Shown here in pieces: positions 1 through 7,062 of a stretch of 16,455 nt of DNA; the first letter of the stretch is position 1; every line of letters starts with the position of its first letter. The stretch spans positions 1 through 16,455 of the forward strand of contig JALKBU010001119.1 of the NCBI GenBank assembly GCA_023091735.1, in the 5' to 3' direction. A program made the position numbers and the translations under genes. This DNA is from Trichomonas tenax (taxonomy: Eukaryota; Parabasalia; Trichomonadida; Trichomonadidae). The notes below the pieces were generated by a model that saw nothing but the letters and a program-made list of their open reading frames with translations, was not told the origin of the DNA and searched no databases.

Positions 1-45
1 AATGATTTAAAACCGTTATATAATCAGGTTAAGAAGAATAAGACC

Positions 46-112
46 GAGCCCCAAGGGGGCTTGGGCTCATTTATCCTAGCCCGAAGCTGAGCTTGCTCAG
101 CGGGATGGGCTC
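46..112. repeat. GC-rich double hairpin with repeated GAGCCC/GGGCTC hexamers
   Basis: Two adjacent inverted repeats stand out as GC-rich in AT-rich sequence. The first pairs 46-55 with 60-68 (one bulged C) around a GGGG loop. The second pairs GCTGAGC (86-92) with GCTCAGC (95-101), with an outer AGCCC (78-82)/GGGCT (107-111) stem. Both are followed by the same GGGCTCATTT (63-72 and 107-116). No coding potential is evident. It is probably a small dispersed repeat or a structured RNA segment; the function is unknown. Confidence 0.6.
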
Positions 113-350
113 ATTTGTGTGTGTGTTAACCACTAAAATTATTTTTCAAATTTCTTACTTCATAAATTCCTTTCGCTTTCTTTTCTTAGTTAGTTAGTCA
201 TAAATTATTATTTTAAAAACTGATTAGATTTTATAAAGTCATAAGTTTTAAAATCAATTTTAACGTTAATTTTGGAAGAAATGAAAAATTTATTCTCTAT
301 GTGGGGGATCCTAGTTTGTAAAACTAACTCTGTCGGTAAATATATAAAAA

Positions 351-395
351 AATGTTCGCAGTAGACGCGGCGAAGCCGTGGATAATGCGAACATT
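351..395. repeat. Perfect 10-bp inverted repeat with nested GC-rich hairpin
   Basis: AATGTTCGCA (351-360) is perfectly complementary to TGCGAACATT (386-395). Inside lies a second stem, CGCGGC (366-371) with GCCGTG (375-380), closing on a GAA loop. The same site could form a cruciform in DNA or a hairpin in RNA. It sits about 355 bases upstream of the surface-protein start, so a regulatory role is possible but unproven. Confidence 0.65.
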
Positions 396-439
396 TAATT
401 ACTAACTTCATTTACTTATTCATTAAAATTTTATTTTAT

Positions 440-560
440 CACATAGATGAATAATGATTTAATTTTTTATCATCCTATGATTTCATTTATGAGTTTCAAA
501 AAATATATATCAATCATTTTATCATTTATGAAAACATTTATGAGTTCATTTGTGAGTTTT
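440..560 (+). repeat. Degenerate direct repeats of CATTTATGAG-like units
   Basis: Several copies of a CATTTATGAG / CATTTGTGAG / CATTTATGAA unit, some followed by TTTCAAAA, occur between about 483 and 560. Spacing is irregular. It looks like a decayed tandem repeat and contains no ORF of note. Confidence 0.4.
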
Positions 561-565
561 CAAAA

Positions 566-615
566 ATAGAATGGGACTAGTGGCGACATTTCTGGCGCCA
601 GTAGAACCATTCTAT
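566..615. repeat. 9-bp inverted repeat with inner GGCG/CGCC stem
   Basis: ATAGAATGG (566-574) pairs with CCATTCTAT (607-615). The interior holds a further interrupted ACT..GGCG/CGCCAGT pairing. The form, AT-rich outer arms around a GC-rich core, matches the hairpin at 351-395 although the sequence differs. It lies about 135 bases upstream of the ATG at 751. Confidence 0.55.
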
Positions 616-726
616 ATATCATCATATATACTTAAATTTCTTATTTCCAGAATCTATTTTATCTTCCAGATTTGCATCCCTACAACCATAAAATAATTCT
701 GCACTTTTAAGAAATTGAGAGTTAAA

Positions 727-731
727 TCACT
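727..731 (+). promoter_or_regulatory. Initiator-like motif of the surface-protein gene
   Basis: TCACT fits the trichomonad initiator consensus TCA(+1)Y(T/A). The presumed +1 A is 729, giving a 22-base leader before the ATG at 751. This supports 751 as the start and argues against the upstream TTG at 715. A five-base match can occur by chance. Confidence 0.5.
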
Positions 732-750
732 TTTTGAATTAAATAAAAAA

Positions 751-3700
751 ATGCTCTCGTTTTTAACAGTTTCAAGTTTCAGTGTCGATCCTATTAAGGT
801 TGGTGCCGGCATTGTTAGTGTACCCACGGAGACAACATTCGCGTACCCTGACTCAGGAAATCATTTAATAATCTTTAATAATTCTCAAGTTAGAATTTTC
901 AAATCACCAGACGTATTGAAAGTCCCGGGTGCTAAGAATGGTCCAACCCATGCAACATATTATGATTTCAAAGTACCTTCATCATACAACAGATATATTA
1001 GCTTAGATACCCAAAAAGCAGCCACATATACAATTCCAGCGAATACTGTCGCTGTATTCGCTTTTACGTATCCAGTTAATTGCCATGTGTCTGGAACAAA
1101 CTTTGAAACCTATAGTGATCCTGTTGAAATTGCTGATGGAGATGGATCATTGTCTGCTTCAGATTTCTACGGATCGCAACTCATTGCAGTTAAAACCTCA
1201 AAAACCAGTGCTGCAACAATCATATTTTCGGATATCAGCGGAAACATACAAGTGACAAATAAGCTAGCTGATCCATCTAACGTCGATGTTACAGAGATCA
1301 ATTCAGAACATAATGAACCTACATATTCTAATAATGTTAAAGTCAAGGCCACTCACACTGGACTTTATGCTACAACTAAATCTGGTGAAACCATAGTTGA
1401 GTTTACAGGCAAGTTAATATGTCTCAGCTGCAGTGCCCATCAGGAAATTGCTTTGAGCCCTGCTACTTTAACGCCAGCATCCGGAAAGCTTTCATTCTTT
1501 GTTTACCAAGGTCCGAATCCCACCGAGAGCTTAGTTATTTTGGCGGGCAGCGATAAATTAGGCAAGAATTCATTTAATTCTAATAATGCTTATGATTCTA
1601 TCACAGAACAAACAATTATTTATATTTCGGATGTTCCAATGACTTATTCATTTGTCAAATCATCTGATGTCACACTCAGCGTCGGAAACTCTTTCGATTT
1701 GGGTAATTCCAATCCGTCTTATTCATTTACAGACACTTCGTTAGACATTTTTGTTCCCATTGTGGTTGTGAAGATTGGTGGTAAAGGTGTAATATCGCTA
1801 TCTACATATACTGATATACCACCCAAAGCAATAACAAGTTCAACTATTCCTGCTAATTCTTTACTTCAAACAATTGACTATACCGTTTATGTCGTCCCAA
1901 GGCAATTTGATCTTATTACAATCGAATCAAAGACAACAATTGTTTTCCCAACGGGTAAATCCGGAATCTTATATATCAGAAATCAGCCAGTAGATGAAAC
2001 CCCATCACCCGAACAAAAAACAGTTGTACCTGCAAGCCCCTTAGCTTATCAAATAATTTATTTTGATTCGACGACGAAGATAATTTCTGGATCCTTTGAT
2101 AATGCCATAGTATACACATCTGATGTTAAATCTGTCTTCTTTTGTGGAAAGGATGATGACCCATCTGAAGCCAAATTATTACCATATCCTCCAAATGCAA
2201 TAATCACAGTACCAAACAATCAAAATCCAACCAACTATGTCTACACAGGATGTGCTTGGATGTTAGTAACTGCAACTAATTCGACACCAGTTATTGGTTT
2301 CTATAATGCAATCGGTTATACAGGTTCAGCAACTCCTCCTGCGGGAGCTATTCCCAACCCAGTCATTCCATTAAGTAATCAGGCTTCATCATTTCAAATT
2401 AATGCAACAACTCCAGCTAATTTCTTGCCACCACTAAACAAAAAAGGAGTTTTATTGCTGCCAGATATCTCCAAACTGAAGTCCGTCAAGAAGCTTAATG
2501 TCCTTAATACCATTCTAAAAGTTGAAGCAACTGAATCAGTCCTACTACAATATGCAATTGGCCTTTTTGATAATGAACCACAATACATATCAGCCCTCAT
2601 TAATCCAAAGATGGGACGCAAGAACGTCACCAGCCAAGGTCCATCAGCAATTATTGTCTGGGCTGAAACTGATCTCGGACTTGTAGACATTAAGAATGGA
2701 GACAGCACAGTAATGACTATCACGAGATTTAATGACCATATTTTCTTCATTTCAGCGAATCTCAAGGCACCTCATTATTTAGATATCCAAAATGAACAAC
2801 AGGGAACAGAAGAAATGATCAATGCAGATGATGCCAAGGCAGCTATCACTGCATACAAGCCAACATGGACTGCTGTTGAAAAATTTGATGGTCAAAATCT
2901 TTCCCCAGGACGTTACTACTTTAAGCTTTCATCAACAGTTCAAACAGTCACTGTTACCACAAACACATACACCTTCTTTGTTCCGAAGAAGACCAGTGGC
3001 AATACAAAGATTAACATTGTTTACCCTGTAACTGGTACAAAGGACTACAGACTTTATAACTTGTTCGCCACTAAGTTCTATGGCTTGTACTTTGAAAGTG
3101 CCCTCTCTGTTCAGATGAGCTCTGAGGATAATAACGAAGTTGAAATTTATGTTTATCGTATCAGCAAAGTTCCAAGTACGGCCAAATTCCAGCGTGGAGG
3201 TTCTTCAATTGCTAGTGAATCCATTTCATTTATCGCCTTCTCTAGTAATTCACTCTGCCACATCAAGACTGCAAGTGTTCAGCCAAAGATGATCAATAAG
3301 TTAGATGCTGCTAACAACGCCATGTTAACAGGCAATCCATTCTATGTCAACTGGCAAAGAACTCTTGAATATGAATTAATTCAAGTTGGTGCTGAAGCAG
3401 AAGGGCCATTATTCACAATCCCTGATGAAAAGAACGGTATCCAGCGCGGCGATGCTGCAAATCATGCCTTGGAAGGTGATTACATCAAGGCGGTCTCAAC
3501 AGACACAAGCCTTTCTAAGGGAACAATTGCTGGCATTGTTGTTGCTGTTATCTTGTTCATTATTATTGATATTGCTATTGTTGTCATCGTTTGCTATTGC
3601 AGAAAGCATGAGCCGAAGAAGCAATACAACTTCGATGAAGAGGAAGATGGCAATCTCGAAGGTGTTGAAGGTGGTGAGGGCGCCAAGGAAGGCGAAGTTC

Positions 3701-3774
3701 CATCACCACAACAAGAAGCTTCACATCCATCACCACAAGATCCAACAGCTGCCCATCTCATAAGCCAAAACTAA
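751..3774 (+). CDS. Large secreted/type I membrane surface protein, family unknown
   Basis: This encodes 1007 residues from the first ATG. The open frame reaches back to a TTG at 715, which is unlikely as a eukaryotic start. Residues 1-13 form a short hydrophobic N-terminus that could be a minimal signal peptide. The long middle part is Ser/Thr/Asn-rich, low in cysteine and has many N-glycosylation sequons, as expected of an ectodomain. A 26-residue hydrophobic segment starting GTIAGIVVAV spans about 924-949. It is followed by CRKH and an acidic 58-residue tail rich in Glu, Gly, Pro and Gln. The topology is a single-pass plasma-membrane protein with its tail in the cytosol. I recognise no named domain: it is not a BspA leucine-rich-repeat protein and not visibly repetitive. 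The stop reads TAAA, the trichomonad polyadenylation context. The gene model is secure; the function is unknown. Confidence 0.88.
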   Translation: MLSFLTVSSFSVDPIKVGAGIVSVPTETTFAYPDSGNHLIIFNNSQVRIFKSPDVLKVPGAKNGPTHATYYDFKVPSSYNRYISLDTQKAATYTIPANTVAVFAFTYPVNCHVSGTNFETYSDPVEIADGDGSLSASDFYGSQLIAVKTSKTSAATIIFSDISGNIQVTNKLADPSNVDVTEINSEHNEPTYSNNVKVKATHTGLYATTKSGETIVEFTGKLICLSCSAHQEIALSPATLTPASGKLSFFVYQGPNPTESLVILAGSDKLGKNSFNSNNAYDSITEQTIIYISDVPMTYSFVKSSDVTLSVGNSFDLGNSNPSYSFTDTSLDIFVPIVVVKIGGKGVISLSTYTDIPPKAITSSTIPANSLLQTIDYTVYVVPRQFDLITIESKTTIVFPTGKSGILYIRNQPVDETPSPEQKTVVPASPLAYQIIYFDSTTKIISGSFDNAIVYTSDVKSVFFCGKDDDPSEAKLLPYPPNAIITVPNNQNPTNYVYTGCAWMLVTATNSTPVIGFYNAIGYTGSATPPAGAIPNPVIPLSNQASSFQINATTPANFLPPLNKKGVLLLPDISKLKSVKKLNVLNTILKVEATESVLLQYAIGLFDNEPQYISALINPKMGRKNVTSQGPSAIIVWAETDLGLVDIKNGDSTVMTITRFNDHIFFISANLKAPHYLDIQNEQQGTEEMINADDAKAAITAYKPTWTAVEKFDGQNLSPGRYYFKLSSTVQTVTVTTNTYTFFVPKKTSGNTKINIVYPVTGTKDYRLYNLFATKFYGLYFESALSVQMSSEDNNEVEIYVYRISKVPSTAKFQRGGSSIASESISFIAFSSNSLCHIKTASVQPKMINKLDAANNAMLTGNPFYVNWQRTLEYELIQVGAEAEGPLFTIPDEKNGIQRGDAANHALEGDYIKAVSTDTSLSKGTIAGIVVAVILFIIIDIAIVVIVCYCRKHEPKKQYNFDEEEDGNLEGVEGGEGAKEGEVPSPQQEASHPSPQDPTAAHLISQN

Positions 3775-4143
3775 AAATCATCATTTTAATTTATAAAATC
3801 ACCATTATTTTTAAACAAAACATCGCCGTAACTCAGTCTCAAATCATATTTAGCCTTAACACAGAAAATCATTCCAAATAATTTTGAATTAGATTCAATG
3901 AATTCAAATTAACCTATAACTTTAAAAATAAGAAAATGCTATGATGTTTGAATGATTATTTATATGGTATTAGAAATATATAAAATTGATAAATTAAATT
4001 AATGTATTTGAACTATAACTAGATGTGAACTCTTTTTGTTTTCAATAGTTGTGATTGTGCATAAGTTATTTAAGAAAATATATTTAAAAGATAAAATTCA
4101 AAAAAAAAATCTCTATCAAAAACATGAATGAATGGTGCATCAG
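3775..4143. other. AT-rich intergenic spacer
   Basis: This lies between the surface-protein gene and the coiled-coil gene. It is strongly AT-rich, with short A and T runs and no ORF, RNA gene or convincing repeat. It presumably carries the 3' end of one gene and the promoter of the next. Confidence 0.6.
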
Positions 4144-4148
4144 TCATT
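4144..4148 (+). promoter_or_regulatory. Initiator-like motif of the coiled-coil gene
   Basis: TCATT fits TCA(+1)Y(T/A). The +1 A would be 4146, giving a 20-base leader to the ATG at 4166, within the range usual for trichomonad genes. It supports the chosen start. Confidence 0.5.
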
Positions 4149-4165
4149 GAATATCAGAGAAGAAT

Positions 4166-4759
4166 ATGAATGCAGCTTCTAAAGTGTCAGAAAAGCTGCA
4201 TCTAATGCGCGTTGCCGTTTATCAATTATCAATGTCGAAAGGAGCGGAAATCAACTGGAAAGAGAAGTACGAAGCGATGAAAAAGAGCTATTCCAAGCTC
4301 GACAAGCTTCGGCACTCCTCTGTAAGCGACGACATCAAAGAGTTAAGGCAGAAAATCAAAGAGCACGAAGAGATTCACATTATTTCGATAACAGAATTAC
4401 TAAATCAGAACCATCAGATGCAAGAAGCCATAGAAAGGAGTCGAGAAACCAAAAAGAAAATAGCAGAAAAAGAAAATAAAGTCGATAAATTAAAGAAAGA
4501 ATTAGGACAATTAGATCCAGTATTAAAACAAGCATTTGAAGTTAAAAAACTACACGTCAGAGATGCACGGAGGAATTATTATCAGTTTGAATACGAAAAT
4601 AAATTTGTGTTTGAATTAAAGAAAGGAAGAGATAGCAATAACTATGAATACAGACTAATTTCGCAGAGTGATGCATTGCCTGAGCTATTTAAAAGCCAAG
4701 CATTCATCTTTGACAAAAATAAGATTCAACAATTCTTCGCTCAGTTTAGTACTTTGTAA
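4166..4759 (+). CDS. Coiled-coil protein with Spc25-like C-terminal domain (putative kinetochore subunit)
   Basis: This is a 197-residue protein. Residues 30-127 are charged and heptad-like (Lys/Glu/Leu), predicting a long coiled coil. Residues 128-197 form a compact globular end. The order of segments (a strand around FEYENKFVFEL at 141-151, a hydrophilic turn, a second strand containing YEYRL, an 'LPEL' helix and a final amphipathic helix ending FFAQFSTL) follows the C-terminal RWD-like domain of Spc25, with which Spc24 pairs in the Ndc80 complex. The total length also suits that family. If correct, it would act at the kinetochore, anchoring Ndc80 to the inner kinetochore. The match is by eye and at pattern level; Spc24, Csm1/Pcs1 or an unrelated coiled-coil protein remain possible. 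An initiator-like motif lies 20 bases upstream and the stop reads TAAA. Confidence 0.55.
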   Translation: MNAASKVSEKLHLMRVAVYQLSMSKGAEINWKEKYEAMKKSYSKLDKLRHSSVSDDIKELRQKIKEHEEIHIISITELLNQNHQMQEAIERSRETKKKIAEKENKVDKLKKELGQLDPVLKQAFEVKKLHVRDARRNYYQFEYENKFVFELKKGRDSNNYEYRLISQSDALPELFKSQAFIFDKNKIQQFFAQFSTL

Positions 4760-5098
4760 ATAAATATACTTATCTTGTTCAATTACCATGTTCACCTATC
4801 AGGTTACATTTAAACGCATCTATTTTTTGATTATATATTTAAAATGTGTTTACCCTAATTTGCCATGAAGCATATTCTATTTTACTCGAATAAAAACTAT
4901 CCCAAGTGTGTTCATGGTCTATTTAATAAGAAACGATTTTTGAAATAAAATATTTGACTTGCAATGACCAAAATCTAAACGGTAAATATCTTAAACACTC
5001 TATGAATGTATCGAAAATAGCGTTAAAATCAAAATGAGTGACGATTATTTTCATGATTTTTGATTAAAAAGTGAAAAAAGATTTTGATTAATAACCAA
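4760..5098. other. AT-rich intergenic spacer
   Basis: This separates the coiled-coil gene from the tetraspanin gene. I see no RNA gene, repeat or ORF. No clear initiator motif lies close to the ATG at 5099. Confidence 0.55.
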
Positions 5099-5722
5099 AT
5101 GCCACAGAGACTTTCTAGCGAAACTGTATCATTTATCACACAGATCTGCCAGATTTCTATCGCTTTGTCGATCTTTTTTGCAACACACACCGTCGAATTT
5201 TTATATACCTCGAAAATTTACTATTTTAATCATGACTTAATATTCATCGATATGTTTGCGATTCTAACATTCGTTCTCGTCCTTTTTTTTCTATCTTCTC
5301 GATATATTAAAGATGCAAAATGCAGAATCTACATCGTTTGTTTAATTTCTTTAGCTTCTTGTACACTATTGTTTTATATAGGAAGTCAGTTTGCCATTGA
5401 CCCAATGAATTACTTCGTAACACTTGAAGAATCTTGGTATAAAAAATCTAACCTGCAAAGCATAAAAGTATTTCAAGGCCACTTCAGATGTTGTGATTTT
5501 CAGCCTTCTATCATCGATTCTGCCAATGAATGTCATCACGGCTTTCATACTCCTTGTTTGAGAGTTCTAGTTAAAAACAAAGGAACCTCTATTGTTATTA
5601 CGGGGATTTGCTTCATAATTCAAGGTTTGGCACACTTTATTGTAACTGTTTCGGGTCTTGGTTTTATATTCAGGTATCGGGAAATCAAAATGTTACAAAT
5701 GACACCTTCTAGTCAACTTTAG
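5099..5722 (+). CDS. Divergent tetraspanin
   Basis: This encodes 207 residues from the first ATG; a TTG at 5084 is in frame but unlikely to be used. Four hydrophobic segments lie at about 10-32, 46-67, 75-97 and 164-191. The TM1-TM2 loop is short and the TM3-TM4 loop is the longest, which is the tetraspanin arrangement. That loop carries CCDF at 121-124, in place of the usual CCG, and further cysteines at 135 and 143, with Pro before Cys143, fitting two disulfides. Both termini would be cytosolic and the C-terminus is short (about 16 residues). Tetraspanins organise membrane microdomains and in trichomonads have been linked to surface clustering and extracellular vesicles (family knowledge). 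The glycine of CCG is missing, and the large loop is short for the family. The call rests on topology plus the cysteine pattern. Confidence 0.7.
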   Translation: MPQRLSSETVSFITQICQISIALSIFFATHTVEFLYTSKIYYFNHDLIFIDMFAILTFVLVLFFLSSRYIKDAKCRIYIVCLISLASCTLLFYIGSQFAIDPMNYFVTLEESWYKKSNLQSIKVFQGHFRCCDFQPSIIDSANECHHGFHTPCLRVLVKNKGTSIVITGICFIIQGLAHFIVTVSGLGFIFRYREIKMLQMTPSSQL

Positions 5723-6083
5723 ATGTTTCATAATGAAATTATTGAAATATTCAATATATTTGTATAATCAATTTTTTATATTATTTTAATGTATGAGCAA
5801 TACTGTAGCCATACCCATGGACTCATACAATATATATTATATTGATAAATTGTTTGTCTAAAACTTTCAATATTACTTTTTGATATTTAATTTTATTTTC
5901 TTGTTTAACAATTCAGTATTGCATTCTTTGAGCTATTTAACTTCTAATCAATCTTAAGGACCAAATCGAAATGTTGAAAATATATAAATATGATTAATTG
6001 ATTGTTTGGTATTAAAACAAGAGGACTATGACATTTGTCAGTTGTGTGTTGATTTTGTTTTGAAAAAAAAAAGAGAATAAGAA
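5723..6083. other. AT-rich convergent intergenic spacer
   Basis: This lies between the 3' ends of the tetraspanin gene (+) and the small minus-strand gene. It is very AT-rich, with no ORF, structured RNA or repeat that I could support. Confidence 0.55.
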
Positions 6084-6302
6084 TTAATTTTTTTCTGGCT
6101 TTGTTGGTAATTCGGATCTATAATCGGGTACAATATGTGCGATTTCCTGAATTTTGGCCAACTTGATTCTATGTGGAGAAACTGCATAAGCCGAAGAAAA
6201 TTCTAACACTTGAGCATAGTCGACAACGACAGACCTGGAGAATGACTCTCGAAGATCCTTCGTATCGTCAATATTACTGGAGTTCTCTCGTGAAAAATTC
6301 AT
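6084..6302 (-). CDS. Small hypothetical protein, 72 aa
   Basis: This encodes 72 residues with no recognised domain. The N-terminal third is polar and acidic. The middle (about 21-58) is a mixed hydrophobic/charged stretch that could form two helices, and the C-terminus is Pro/Lys-rich. The main reason to accept it is an initiator-like TCATT on the minus strand (6313-6309) with its +1 A at 6311, nine bases before the ATG. The composition also looks more protein-like than the surrounding AT-rich spacer. It is divergent from the adjacent tRNA gene. It could still be a chance ORF. Confidence 0.5.
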   Translation of the reverse strand: MNFSRENSSNIDDTKDLRESFSRSVVVDYAQVLEFSSAYAVSPHRIKLAKIQEIAHIVPDYRSELPTKPEKN

Positions 6303-6308
6303 GAATAA

Positions 6309-6313
6309 AATGA
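6309..6313 (-). promoter_or_regulatory. Initiator-like motif of the 72-aa gene
   Basis: Read on the minus strand this is TCATT, fitting TCA(+1)Y(T/A), and it gives a nine-base leader. Very short leaders are normal in trichomonads. It lies about 70 bases from the tRNA 5' end. Confidence 0.45.
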
Positions 6314-6391
6314 TAAAACAAAATTCAAATCAAAATTACCTATTTTGATAATCCCATACATAAAACAATAAACATATATGTCAAGGTCATT

Positions 6392-6402
6392 TGGCCGAGT
6401 GG
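6392..6402 (+). promoter_or_regulatory. Pol III A box of tRNA-Leu
   Basis: TGGCCGAGTGG matches the internal A-box consensus TRGYNNARNNG and lies at the expected place in the D arm. Confidence 0.85.
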
Positions 6403-6442
6403 TCTAAGGTGCCAGTTTAAGGCACTGGTCCTCGAGGGCCTG

Positions 6443-6453
6443 GGTTCGAACCC
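6443..6453 (+). promoter_or_regulatory. Pol III B box of tRNA-Leu
   Basis: GGTTCGAACCC matches the B-box consensus GGTTCGANNCC in the T arm, recognised by TFIIIC in other eukaryotes. Confidence 0.88.
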
Positions 6454-6464
6454 CAGAGTGACCA

Positions 6465-6470
6465 TTTTTT
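6465..6470 (+). terminator. Pol III T-run terminator
   Basis: Six T residues begin directly after the discriminator base of the tRNA, as expected for RNA polymerase III termination. Confidence 0.85.
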
Positions 6471-6544
6471 GGCATACATAAATTCATTATTTAGGGTCTC
6501 CCCTGAATAAAAACAAACGTATGAAACTTTACAAAAAGTAAAAA

Positions 6545-6811
6545 ATGAAGTCTACAACAGTAAAAGGAAAAACTGAAGATATTTCTTTTGATTCAGAGCT
6601 TCCCGACCCAATGGCCAAATCATTTTTAAATCGTAGTCTGATCGATCCATGGCGTAGAACTGATAAATTAGATTGCACCGAAACACAGCTTCCAGCAAAT
6701 CAAATATGGACTCAATTACAGCAACAAATGTTCGAACTTCAAGATATCGCTCGTCATAGAGGTGCTCCAAATACAACAGAGACACCATTTACTTCTCCAT
6801 ACCCTCAATAA
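6545..6811 (+). CDS. Small hypothetical protein, 88 aa
   Basis: This encodes 88 residues from ATG and ends with TAA. It is polar, with an acidic N-terminal third, a conserved-looking MAKSFLNRSLIDPW segment at about 23-36, a Gln-rich helical stretch with WTQLQQQMFEL at about 55-65, and a Thr/Pro-rich tail. No transmembrane segment or signal peptide is present. Codon use and amino-acid balance look coding, and the ORF interrupts otherwise very AT-rich DNA. No initiator motif was found close upstream. I do not recognise the family. Confidence 0.6.
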   Translation: MKSTTVKGKTEDISFDSELPDPMAKSFLNRSLIDPWRRTDKLDCTETQLPANQIWTQLQQQMFELQDIARHRGAPNTTETPFTSPYPQ

Positions 6812-7062
6812 TGACCATTTATGTTTGATATAATAAAGATTTATGTTTAATAACCTGCAAATCCATATCTACTAACGCCACAAAAGTCTATATTTTGATA
6901 TCAAAAATTTGAAAGTTGCATTTAAGAAACTTTTTTTGGGCATTTAATGATATATGAGATATGTGATCAATATCAATTTGTTTTTTAGATCAAAATGTTT
7001 TCGTCGAATAAAGTATATTTACTTGTCAAAATATTATTTACGTGACAAATGTCAAATTTGAA

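Larger units (their letters stand above)
6385..6464 (+). tRNA. tRNA-Leu (anticodon AAG)
   Basis: A complete cloverleaf can be drawn. The acceptor stem pairs 6385-6391 with 6457-6463. The D stem is GCC (6394-6396)/GGT (6408-6410). The anticodon stem is CCAGT (6412-6416)/ACTGG (6424-6428), around a loop whose anticodon AAG is at 6419-6421. A long variable arm typical of leucine tRNAs lies at 6429-6439. The T stem is CTGGG/CCCAG with loop TTCGAAC. The discriminator is A6464, and CCA is not encoded. No intron is present. It would read CUU and, after A34-to-inosine editing, CUC (and possibly CUA). Confidence 0.96.

Noticed and set aside
46..395. CRISPR array or bacterial terminators for the left-hand hairpins
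   Set aside because: There are no regular repeat-spacer units, and the context is eukaryotic, so prokaryotic feature types do not apply.
208..411. 67-aa minus-strand ORF
   Set aside because: It overlaps the nested palindrome, has poor composition and no support for a start.
715..750. Upstream extension of the surface protein to a TTG codon
   Set aside because: A eukaryotic gene would start at ATG; the initiator-like TCACT at 727-731 lies inside the extension and points to ATG 751.
7042..7062. GTG start for the UGGT-like gene
   Set aside because: GTG is not a usual eukaryotic start, and the signal peptide begins properly at the ATG at 7063.
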